Shown here: positions 1 through 9,993 of the stretch, piece after piece | How positions within the stretch are numbered: the first letter of the stretch is position 1 | Layout: the number at the start of each line of letters is the position of its first letter | Assembly (NCBI GenBank): GCA_963989385.1 | Contig: OZ022502.1 | Location: 51,763,454-51,827,453, forward strand | Source of the DNA: Ctena decussata | Lineage: Eukaryota > Mollusca > Bivalvia > Lucinida > Lucinidae | DNA: 64,000 nt | Direction of reading: 5' to 3' | Notes under the pieces: generated by a model | What the model was told of the DNA's origin: nothing | Seen by the model: only the letters and a program-made list of their open reading frames with translations | Databases searched by the model: none | Translations under genes and position numbers: made by a program

Positions 1-1592
1 TGCCAAAAAACGTCAGGTTTTACGCGGTAAGACGTTGCAACGCACTCGCAGTGCAACCTAGTTACTTTAGCTTAATTTGGAAACCAGAGCTCAGAAATAG
101 CCAAAATTTTCACCATCGATGCAAGTGTCGTAACGTAAACTCACATTGGAACGTCAACAAGTTAAGCCTTTCCGTCTGGAAGAAAACTTAAGACTTAGCG
201 ATTCGAGAAAAGGGTAAACTTCAGATTTTTGCTCTAAAAAGCGGCACCCTACGAAAAACCAGGGGACCATGAAAGAACAATACGAAGCAGAAGTGAGTAG
301 AAAACTTACTGGCATACAATACCTATTTTGCATTTTTGAATTGTGAAATCAGACTTCGACGTGTGTATTCCGATTTAAAGAAATACCAAATTTCCCAAAT
401 CTAGCAATTTTGTCCGCAACGACAGATTTCTTTATTATGCATACAGGGTGGTATTTTCTGAGCATAAAAATCATATCAAACTTGAATATAAAGTAAATAT
501 AAATTAGGCAGGCATGAAATACCTATTCCGAATAGTTCTTTCCTAGGAATGCTTTTGGAATTTGTTTCAGAGAGCCGATGTAAAATACAAATAAGCAAGT
601 CTAGCGGTTTTGTCCGCAACTGTACTTTTACGTTGATTACGTTCTACTGAAATCGAGAAAAAAATCGTAAGCATTCCCGAAAATTTATATCTTCCGAATA
701 TATTATGCTAGCAGTTGCAGTTTGCAATTAAATTCACACTTAATAAGTAGAGGCAAGCCTGTTCTAAGGGGTAACTCAAGGGACACAAAAAATGGCTGCT
801 TAAGACAGGTGACCCCTTAATACCGGTTCATTTGCACTGTATTCTGGTTCTAGGGATCCTGTAAAGTGGCTACTAAAGGCAGGTGGCACCTCAATGGAGG
901 TGACCACATAAGCAAGTTTGACTATATTAATTTAGGAAAATATTTCAAGAAATGCGCTGTGGCCGTTGCAGTGAACTGGCAACAGAACTCAAAATCTGAC
1001 GTTTTCGGACGTTACGCTAATTGTCACCAACATCTGACGTTACGTCATAAGGATATATTTTATCAAAAAGTGGTCAGTAATTGTGCTTTCTGGATTTAGA
1101 ATTTAGGCCTTGACTGCCTTGAAAACAGGACTTGATAATGTTTTTTTTCACCTGTCTCGCTCCATATTTAATTGCCTTTCTTTCCTTTTTGTCATTGAGT
1201 TTCAAGATTATTCAAGTAGTTCAGGGTAACAATCTTTGTAATAGTCAGATAAAGGAGCCGTTTTCTTGGTCCGAAATTCTGGGGGGACGGGGGGCGGAGG
1301 GACTGGGGTAATGTTTCATTAGAAAAAATAATAAGAGACAAAAAATGAGCCTATGCGGAGTCTACATGCATATCTGATCCCGGTGTATATCCAATATTAC
1401 TTTCCAAAAGAAATTGGCATATTTAGTGTGGATTTGTATGTAGTAGCATCAATACAGATCGCTATAGATTTAGAACATTTGCAAAACTTTGGTAGTAATA
1501 ATTTATCACATAGACTAGATATATGATTGTGCAAATGTTTGCAAAGACTTTAAAAAAACAAAATATCTATTTTATCACATAAACTAGATAAC
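1..1592. other. Intergenic sequence without a recognised gene
   Basis: No credible exon, RNA gene or complete element is visible. The longest open frame (866-1099, 77 codons) has no recognisable domain and lies in sequence resembling dispersed repeat. A G-rich patch sits at 1279-1303. A 20-bp direct repeat around TTTATCACATA occurs at about 1501-1520 and 1571-1590, just before the foldback element that follows. Confidence 0.6.
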
Positions 1593-1828
1593 TGAGCCGC
1601 GACCCGACAAAACCAACAAAGTGGTTGTGCGCCAAGCGCAGACTCAGATCAGCCTGGGCATCCGCCCAGTCTGATCAGAGTCTTCGATGTCCGCATGAAG
1701 GAAGCTTAGACCCTTAGCCACCTTTAAGCCCTTAGCGAATAGTCTGATCAGATTGGGCGGGTATACAGTCTGATCTGAGTCTGCACCGGCGCACAACCAC
1801 ATTGTTGGTTTTCTCGTGTCGCGGCTCA
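1593..1828. mobile_element. Foldback MITE, TGAGCCGCGACA family, copy 1
   Basis: The ends are inverted copies of TGAGCCGCGACACGACAAAA followed by CCAACAAAGTGG, and the interior holds further inverted blocks (CAGACTCAGATCAGCCTGGG near each arm). There is no coding capacity. Seven other copies occur in this window. Long inverted arms and short length mark a non-autonomous DNA transposon moved by an unseen transposase; the superfamily cannot be told from the ends alone. Confidence 0.8.
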
Positions 1829-2558
1829 ATTATTTGAGTGTGTCATTGATTGCAACACTTTAATAAAACAAAATGTTATCTTATTCACGGAAAAATTGCT
1901 GCTGACAGACAAATTCCATAATTGCTGCAACGGTTGTCACCCTTAGAGCAGCTTGCACAAGGAACACAGAAATAGGTTGCTCAGGAAAACCATCATTACA
2001 AGCAAGATGAAGGGGCGTATGGAATAGTAGTCTATTTAAAACATGCAAGAATCAAACCTGTAAAGGTTCTTAGGATTGTAAAATACTTAAGGATATACAA
2101 AGTCAAGGGATGATAAAAATGAAAAACTAAAATAATCATTTTCTACTACTTTTTAACGAGTGTTAAATCAGAGTGCCTGAAAGGCTGGTAAACAATAGGC
2201 TTAAACATTATAAAAAAAATATAAGTTTTATACATAGCCATAGATATCATGAAAACAGAAGCACAATGTAATTTGTTCGATGAATTCATGTTGAAGAACC
2301 AGATTTTATTCAAGTTTTGTATGCAAATTATTCATTTCCAAATAGTACTGCATTAGGATCCACATGCAATTTCTACAAAGCGGCAATAAACGAATATAAA
2401 CAACACCAGAAATGGCCTGTTTGGATTTTAAGAAAGTAGATGGCAGAGAAATATAAGACACTGCTCAGAAGGTTTCTGAACGAAATTGCAGAAATCAAAA
2501 TGTTTAATAATACTTTCGAAAAGCCCCTTTCACCATGATTGAATACAATACATTACAG

Positions 2559-4898
2559 AAACAAGAGGGCCATGAGGCCCGGAATCGCTCACCTGAGTAT
2601 GGTGGCTATGTAGGTCATTTGACCTAGACCGCTTGAATAAATTTTCGTTCCTTCAGCCCCTGGATGCTGTGTACAATTACAAAGAATGACCTTGACCTCT
2701 TGTACGCATAAACTTTTATGTACTCACTTAGATGACTGGATATACTAATTTTCTGTTCAAAATCTTCAACTGTTTCCAAGAAATCTGGCTCAAGTTAAAA
2801 ATAAGGAAAAGTAGCTCGGCATTAAAAAGTAAAGTAAAATCAATACGCAGAGTACAGTCTTAATACGCTATTCGCAGGACCCAGAGTTGAATCCATAGTG
2901 TACAAGCGTAAGCAGACAGGTCGGCAAGTAAGCTACTTATAGTAGTTGTAGTGAAGTATGAGTAGTAATAGTAGTAGCAGTAGTAACAGGATTAGGAGAA
3001 CAGGCCGGCAGGTAGACAGGTCTGCAGGTCGGCAGGTAGACAGGTCGGCAGGTAGACAGTAAGTAAGCATCTAACTCTAGTTGTAGTAAAGTATTAGTAG
3101 TAAAAGTAGTAGCAGTAGTAACAGGATTAGGCAAACAGGTCGGCAGGTAGACAGGTCGGCAGGTCGGCAGATAGACAGGTCGGCAGGTAGACGGGTCGGC
3201 AGGTAGACAAGTCGGAAAGTAAGCATCTAACTCTAGTTATAGTAAAGTATTAGTAGTAAAAGTAAAAGCAGTAGTAACAGGATTAAGAGAACAGGCCGGC
3301 AGGTAGACAGGTCGGCAGGTAGACGGGTCGGCAGGTAGACAGGTCGGAAAGTAAGCATCTAACTCTAGTTGTAGGAAAGTATTAGTAGTAAAAGTAGTAG
3401 CAGTAGTAACATGACTAAGAGAACAGGCCGGCATATAGACAGGTCGGCAGGTCGGCAGGTAGACAGGTCGGCAAGAAGACAGGTCGGAAAGTAAGCATCT
3501 AACAATAGTTGTAGTAAAGTATTAGTAGTAAAAGTAGTAGCAGTAGTAACAGGAATAGGCGAACAGGTCGGCAGGTAGACAGGTCGGCAGACAGACAGGT
3601 CGGCAGGTAAGCTAATAATTGTAGTTGTAGTAAAGTATTAGTAGTAATAGTAGTAGCAGTAGTAATAGGATTAGGCGAACAGGTCGGCAGGTGGACAGGT
3701 CGGCAGGTGGACAGGTCGGCAGGTAGACAGGTAAGCTAATAATAGTAGTTGTAGTATAGTATTGTAAGTAATAATAGAAGCAGTTGTAACAGGATAAGGC
3801 GAACAGGTCGGCAGGTAGACAGGTAGAAAGGTCGTCAGGTAAGGTTATAATAGTATTTGTGGTAAAGTATTTGTAGTAATAGTAGTAGCAGTACTAATAG
3901 GATCAGGGGAACTGGTCGGCAGATAGACAGGTCGGCAGGTAAGCTAAAAATAGTAGTTGTAATAAAGTAGTAGTAGTAATAGTAGTATAATAGTAGCAGT
4001 AGTAACGGGATAAGGCAAACAGGTCGGCAGGTGGACTGGTCGGCAGGTCGACAGGTAGACAGGTAGTGTCTACGTGCCGACCTGTCGACCTGCAGACCAA
4101 GAAAAGCAGACAGTAGCATGTATGAGGTAGTGTAGCTGCACATTGGCCGACCTGCCGACCCGGCAAATCAGACATTAGCATGTACAATTTTAAGGCATGT
4201 CTTTTGGTACTTGTTCAGAATGTACCCGTTCATTATAGCATGTCAAGTTGTAGGTCGTGCAGCAAATCGTTGATATCAAGCGAAATTTTAGGCGGAGACT
4301 GGTCAATGTGTTAAATCGAATCATAGATGTTTAAGAAAAGAAATTACTCAGTTAAAGATTTATTCGTCCTCGGAAGGACTATTTGTGACTTATTTTCGGC
4401 TTGAAAATAAAAAAGCCGAATTACTCAGTTAAAGATTTATTGAACCTCGGAAGAACTATTTATGTCTTATTTTTTACTTGATCCAGAAATCTTATGTTCT
4501 AGCATTTTCCCGTATAAAAGCTACAAAAAGCAAATTTGACCGCAATGTAAAAAAGGTTAAGGTCAACCCAAGGTCATAATTCGAACAATCTTGGTAGTAC
4601 TGGCGTACCCGATGCTACACACCAAGTTTCATGGCAATCAGCCTATTGGTTCTGAAGAAGACAATTTTTAAACGTTTCTAATATATATGGGCGTGGCGGC
4701 CATGTTGGTCATGTGACCAGGACCGTTTGAACAACTTTTCGTTCCCCCACCCCATAGAGGCTCTACAGAAATTTAGTTACTATCGGCCCCGCAGTTTCAG
4801 AGGAGAAGTCGCTTAAAATTGTTGACGGTCGAACGACGGACGACGGAGCCTGCCTATCCTATAAGCGCTTCCGGAGCCGCTGGCTCAGGTGAGCTTAA
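2559..4898 (+). mobile_element. CTCACCTGAG-ended element with a minisatellite core
   Basis: The left end begins AAACAAGAGGGCCATGAGGC, which contains a small GGGCC/GGCCC hairpin, and continues into CGCTCACCTGAG. The right end is CCGCTGGCTCAGGTGAGCTT. Just inside the right end lies a block (about 4540-4880) matching, in reverse, the unit repeated at 42.7-46.3 kb. A tandem array fills the centre. This layout, short conserved ends around a variable tandem core, resembles non-autonomous Helitron-like 'pearl/cvA' elements known from oysters; that assignment is inference. Confidence 0.6.
2895..4165. repeat. Compound minisatellite array
   Basis: About nine units alternate two blocks. One is a run of 8-16 bp subunits built on CAGGTCGGCAGGTAGA. 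The other is an AGTAGTTGTAGTAAAGTATT-type block. Unit starts, judged from the second block, fall near 2930, 3064, 3222, 3352, 3492, 3609, 3732, 3840 and 3942, so unit length drifts from about 160 down to about 100 bp as the number of 8-mers changes. Minus-strand frames give repetitive CRPVYLP peptides, which I treat as repeat read-through. The last part (4075-4165) contains inverted copies of the 8-mer. Confidence 0.85.
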
Positions 4899-5330
4899 CA
4901 ATGCACTCGGTACTCTAATTTCTGATGGGAAACGGTGGCGCATATCACAAAAGCACTAGCGAAAAAATCTGCATGAAACTGTCGTTCCATTCGGATCCAC
5001 GAAATGGCATGGTGGATATCAAATCAAAAGTGTCTGACGTAATCGATTACATGTTTATACGTTTATACTTTTTATGCAAACCCGATGTCAATGAACACTT
5101 GAAAGTAAGAAAATGGAACTAAACCTTCTGGCAAAGTAATTATTAGCACGCAGAAAATAATTCAACGAAGTTTGATAATTAACAGCAGGAAGGAAAACCA
5201 TATCGTTGTTAAGATTTTTATAAACATTTTGAAAAGATCAGTTCTGTGGGGGAAAAGAAACACATCAGGGACATAAAACAGCAGCCTGATTTTTATATCA
5301 GTCTGCTAATTTGATTTAATGTAAATGAGA
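4899..5330. repeat. Diverged dispersed repeat, related to 20740-20960
   Basis: Scattered matches link this stretch to 20740-20960: an ACTTGAAAGTA block followed by TAGCACGCA and then AACATAT/ATCATAT-type blocks in the same order. The 65-codon open frame at 4925-5122 lies inside the repeat and has no recognised domain, so it is not called as a gene. Confidence 0.4.
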
Positions 5331-5332
5331 AC

Positions 5333-5532
5333 AGTTGCAGGGGAAACAGCTCTGCCGTTTTTTTAAGGTCACCCTTTACAACAGGGGTCAGTTTTTAAAG
5401 GGAATAATTTGCGCACCCCCACCCCCCACCCCCCTCCCCGCCATCCTCCCCTAAGGGGTTTTTTCTTTGTTTTTTTTTTCCTTTTAGAGAAATTCCATTC
5501 AGGAAGGGTTTCGTCTTCCAGGGACGCAATAA
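5333..5532 (+). repeat. GGGAAGCAA-family dispersed repeat, copy 1 (diverged)
   Basis: The order of blocks GGGGAAACAGCTCTGCC, then TTTTTAAAGGGAATAATTTG, then GTCTTCCAGGGACGCAA matches the better copies at 27.2, 30.4 and 37.3 kb. The middle has been replaced by C-rich and T-rich low-complexity sequence. Confidence 0.5.
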
Positions 5533-5605
5533 GAAAAATATGAATGGAGATACCCAGGAAAGGGCACAGTCACAAAGCAGGAGTATACCACAAACACACA
5601 TATAC

Positions 5606-5649
<44 letters not shown>

Positions 5650-5700
5650 ACACACACACACACATACACACACACACACACATACACACACACACACATT
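5606..5700. repeat. (GA)n-(CA)n compound microsatellite
   Basis: About 20 GA dinucleotides run directly into about 25 CA dinucleotides, interrupted by two single-T breaks. Open frames through it on both strands are artefacts of the dinucleotide repeat. Confidence 0.97.
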
Positions 5701-6004
5701 TACAAGACACCGACAGAACAAAAATGAACAGCATGTATATCTTCGACAACAGACACACCCAGTCCAATCAAGAGGAGCTGTTCATCAAGACAACACATAT
5801 TGAAGGCCATACAAAACATATACATAAAGGAAATAATACCACTGAAATTCCTGATGATAACCAAGGAGCATTAAAATTTGCTCACGTCTGTATGGCCGTC
5901 CGTCCGTCTGTTCGTCACAGAGTTTGTATTAGCAACACCACCACCAGATTTCATCATATTTTATCCAAACTTTGCACACATGTTATTGTGTTTTTAGGTT
6001 GGTT

Positions 6005-6255
6005 GTTTTTGTTTTAGCGACCCTTTGAGACAGTATTTCAGTCTATATACGGCCGTCTGCCAGAGAGAGGGAGACAGAAAAGAGAAATGATAGGGGAGAG
6101 AAATAACACCCAAACAACCCCGCCCGCACTTACTGCAAGCACAGTAGGCCTTTGTCCTATATTTATCCAAGTAAGTAGGAAGCCCCGGCACTGTAAATTA
6201 TAACCAGCACCATCGCTCGACCAGCACTCCCGTTTCTGACAGAAAAATGCCTTTT
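6005..6255 (-). mobile_element. SINE-like repeat (family A), copy 1
   Basis: In reverse orientation it carries the family landmarks: a CTGTGCTTGCAGTAnGTGCGGG core, a pyrimidine tract, CTCTCTGG, then a GACTGAAATACTGTCTCAAA block and a CCGTTAAA-like end. Four clear further copies lie at 36.9, 38.2, 39.0 and 52.0 kb and two diverged ones at 33.4-33.8 kb. No A or B box could be placed, so the SINE label is tentative. Confidence 0.6.
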
Positions 6256-6862
6256 TGAACTTAGTCATTTTGGGCATTTTATTTTATTTTTATTTTCATT
6301 ATTATTTATTTGTTTTCATTGTATGGTGTGGAGTGTGTGTTATCAACTCCCTCCATAGTTTTCAATGGATAGTTTTAACGGTGAACTTGGTGGAGTTTTG
6401 ATGGCGATGAAATTAATTTCTATACAATTAAACCGCCACATCTGATATCCATGAAGTACAGGTAAATAAAAACAAAGTAAAAAAAAACATTGTTTTTCTG
6501 AGGTGCAATGCCGACTAGGATACGCCCGGTTTACAAAACGTTGTAAACGTCGAGCCACCAACTTCCGTGCTCTGAAGAAGATGCTGCGGATATTTTTCTT
6601 TTACAGCGGATACTGTAATGACTATCTTTTCTGCCTTTGGAAGCAGCTTATCCACTTGCATAGATATAAGTAATCACAATTTCCGTTGTGACCGTGGTTT
6701 ATGTTGTGGTCCAAAATTTATCTTTCGAGTCAAGTGTGTATGTTATATGTTTAAATATGTACAGAATTAACGTAAATTAACAGAAAAAAATGTCTTACTT
6801 GTAATTATGGGATCAAATTGGAGGAGGCCATAGCTGACCGGGAGTCCTTCAGCTATCATAGC
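6256..6862. other. Unannotated spacer
   Basis: AT-rich sequence without a recognisable exon, RNA or repeat boundary. Confidence 0.5.
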
Positions 6863-6994
6863 TTTATTTTCTCCCGCACTTCGTTTGTCCGAAAATAAAT
6901 ATTGTCTTTTCTATCTTGTCTTAAAGCTAAATGCTGATTAAGAAATAAAGAAACAACAAATTGTGAATAGGAATGCCGCTGTTCGCTACGGTTC
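6863..6994 (+). repeat. 132-bp duplicated segment, copy A
   Basis: It matches 8038-8169 over its whole length with two visible substitutions and no indel. It runs from TTTATTTTCTCCCGCAC to CGCTACGGTTC. No TIR or poly-A tail marks either edge. Confidence 0.9.
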
Positions 6995-7542
6995 CATTTA
7001 TTACATATCGTACACAAAACCTACGTCACATAAGTAACAATTTAAACAAACTCATAATTTCTGTACAAGGATATCCGACATCGAAAGTCACTGACGTATT
7101 CAAAATCTCACAAAAGTGACAGGTCTGCAAGTAGCTGAATTGGTGTCAAGTTAAGACTGAAACGCTGCGAGCGGGCTACCCAACCCTACTCCCTTTAATT
7201 ATATTTTTTATATTTTTGGGAGGGGGAGGTAGGTTTATCCATGCTCAAGACCAGCAAGACCGTTCACACAAGTTTCTGATAATAGGCTAATCCCGCAGTG
7301 CAAAAATGTCCGTACTAAACGAACGCTCCCCCACTGCGAACTTCAGCCACTGAATGCCAAACAAGTGCTCCCGTTCTAGAGTGTTGTCTCACTCAACTAT
7401 TTTCAGTCTCATTCCACCATTCAAAAAATGAATGAATGTTTAAGTTATTTATAGACGCTCAACCCTGTCCACCATTCAAATATCGCACATTTATAGCGTA
7501 ATTTCAACTGAAATTGTATACCGTTACACATAAACACCCTTG

Positions 7543-7548
<6 letters not shown>
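6995..7548. other. Unannotated spacer
   Basis: No gene or repeat boundary is recognised. A TTCCACCATTCAAA/GTCCACCATTCAAA pair (7414 and 7469) hints at a small local duplication. Confidence 0.45.

Positions 7549-7601
<53 letters not shown>
7549..7601. repeat. (TA)n microsatellite
   Basis: About 26 uninterrupted TA dinucleotides. Confidence 0.98.
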
Positions 7602-7607
<6 letters not shown>

Positions 7608-7825
7608 GCTTTGAAAATCTGCTTTTTCTATACTAACAGCAAAGGTTGACTTCAAAAACTTAGATTTTAAATCATTTGCGACATAAGAAAATAGGTTCAT
7701 GTGGCACAAGTTAAAGCGGGTCAAATTTTGGACCAAAACTAGGCCTAACTTCTCTTTGAAATCAATATCATTCAAAGAAATGCTACCATGCCATATACGA
7801 TCATTAGTTGCAAAATCGGTCAGAA

Positions 7826-8169
7826 ATTTCAGAAACAAAACAAAATACACAGACCTGTCTCAACGTAGCGAAGCGGTCGACTGACTAAAACACTCAAAAC
7901 AATCATTTTAAAAGACTAGCAAAATCGTGCAATAAGAAACTCACTCATATCTCATGATACTGAATACAGAAAAACGTGAAACAGACTGAAACAATATCGC
8001 ACATATTACTATAAAAGACTGACCGAAAAGAAATGGATTTATTTTCTCCCGCACTTCGTTTGTCCGAAAATAAATATTGTCTTTTCTAACTTGTCTTAAA
8101 GCAAAATGCTGATTAAGAAATAAAGAAACAACAAATTGTGAATAGGAATGCCGCTGTTCGCTACGGTTC
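7826..8169 (+). repeat. Mosaic duplicated segment, copy B
   Basis: Bases 7826-8038 match 13321-13533 (213 bp, no indel, only a few substitutions). Bases 8038-8169 match 6863-6994 (132 bp, two substitutions). The two parents meet at GGAT/TTTATT around 8038. Neither parent shares the other's flank, so B is either a junction of two units or the intact original from which A and C were copied. Confidence 0.9.
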
Positions 8170-9029
8170 GACAAGACAAAGAAGGGGAAAAGAACTGTTG
8201 ATGTTTAAAATCTCCCACAAATGACAGAAAATAAACGACCCCTTCGTAAACTCTAATGTAACAAGAAATGATCGGACTTGGCTAAAATAGCTGCGTTCAT
8301 GTATCTGAACGTAAAACTTGTAAAGCAAATACATTGGCAATGCCATCTGTTGAATAACATAATCACATGAAAATTAATTGAGAAATCGCCATAATAAAAA
8401 CAGTGATTGAAGTGCCACTACAACAAAGTGCAAATACTAAGAGACATAAGAATCGTAATGATGTTGAAAACTGATACTATTATAAAAGCCGACCAACGTC
8501 ACTGATTTCTTTGCCTTACAGTAACGAGAACCTGTGCTGCATCTATTACCTCTTCTCACAATACATGTAAAACAGTGCCTCTTTCTTCCAGTTCTTAGCG
8601 TAAAATACGCAAATAAATGTTCCACACCAGCTCCGTCTGAATAACACATAACAGTCCAAATATTACGACACGACTTAATAAGAACTAAATTTTTACGACT
8701 AATACCATTTTGAAAGATCTGAATCAAACCATCAGAAGATCTTGTTAGCTGATAAGCTTTAAACTGGAATCGTCATGACCGCAGCACCAGAACAATCATA
8801 AACAAATCTTAAACGCCTTCATACATCGCTGTCTCTGACCATCGTTCAGCCAGGAAAAAAGACTAGAATATAAGGAGCAAATGTAAGTTCTATTATAGGC
8901 TGTGCGCCAACGTGCAAAGTATAATGTTTTATGACAAACAAAACTGAACAGACATGATGACTCTTAACAGAAATTAAGCGCAAACAGCGACCATCTTTTC
9001 TCTCTTTTTTACGTGCACCTATGACTGCT
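8170..9029. other. Unannotated spacer
   Basis: Several minus-strand frames of 60-96 codons occur, but none shows a recognised domain, splice context or low-CpG signature. Nothing is called. Confidence 0.5.
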
Positions 9030-9485
9030 AACTGATAAACTGTCACAAAACCCCAATGACTGCTCTTCCATTTTACTTTAGTCATATCCTGACATGCTAC
9101 CAAAATCTGGCAAACTGCCACGTAATTTTTCCTTTCCTCTTCAAATCATGTTATCTTTATTACAGTTTTTCTTATTTGATTAGCCCATGTCCCATGGCCA
9201 CAAACTGGCAAACTGGTAAATGCCACGAAAATTCAAGAACTCGTTTAATGTAAAGCGTAACACGCGAGTAAAATCTGCAAAATGCGTCAATGATTATAAT
9301 TACTGTTTTCCCTATTGCCCATCATGTTTATCATAATTATCGTTGCTCGTGATCATAAAACGGCAAATAGCCACAACAGTTTTCAAGAGCATCTCTTTGA
9401 CGATACCAATAACCTCAAATAATTGGCAAAGTGCCATGATGCATTCTCTTTTTGTTTTCTTCCCTTTCTTTTTCTTTTCTTTCTT

Positions 9486-9521
<36 letters not shown>

Positions 9522-9993
9522 ACAATATCGTGACCCACGATCACAAACAGGCTACTTATGCATTCACTTTTTTTTTTTTTTTTTTTTTTTGACAATACCG
9601 TGACCCTCGATTACAAATTGGCAAAGTGCCATGATGTATTCTCTTTTTGTTTTCTTCCCTTTCTTTTTCTTTTCTTACTTTCTTTTTTTTTTTTTTTTTT
9701 TTTGACAATATCGTGACCCACGATCACAAACAGGCGACTTATGCATTCACTTTTTTTTTGACAATACCGTGACCCTCGATTACAAATTGGCAAAGTGCCA
9801 TGATGCATTCTCTTTTTGTTTTCTTCCCTTTCTTTTTCTTTTCTTACTTTCTTTTTTTTTTTTTTTTTTTGACAATACCGTGACCTACGATCACAAATTG
9901 GCAAAGTGCCCCGCCTAAGCTATATATTTTTCTTTCTTTTTTTTTTTTTTTTAAGACACCGTGGCCCACGACCACAAACTGGCAAAGTGCCAC
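9030..9993. repeat. Poly-T-spaced tandem array carrying NF-I-like palindromes
   Basis: Units contain TTGGCAAAGTGCCA, a pyrimidine stretch (CTTTTTGTTTTCTTCCC), a T-run of 9 to about 38, and GACAATA(T/C)CGTGACCC. Near-identical units lie at about 9423-9617, 9618-9786 and 9787-9897, with diverged ones upstream from 9107 and downstream to 9993. TGGC-N5-GCCA occurs exactly at 9108, 9424, 9619, 9788 and 9980, with one-base variants at about 9361 and 9899. This fits the known NF-I/CTF consensus TTGGC(N5)GCCAA; binding is not shown. Minus-strand Lys-rich frames are poly-T artefacts. Confidence 0.85.

Noticed and set aside
2895..4165. Possible CRISPR-like repeat array
   Set aside because: There is no fixed repeat with unique spacers; both blocks are repeated and variable in number, and the genome is eukaryotic.
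2937..4187. Five minus-strand open frames with repeated CRPVYLP peptides
   Set aside because: They are translations of the minisatellite; the frames shift with unit length and have no non-repeat domain.
5395..6017. Several frames of 65-157 codons on both strands
   Set aside because: They run through the GA/CA microsatellite and have dipeptide composition.
9383..9904. Lys-rich minus-strand frames
   Set aside because: They are read from poly-T runs in a tandem array.
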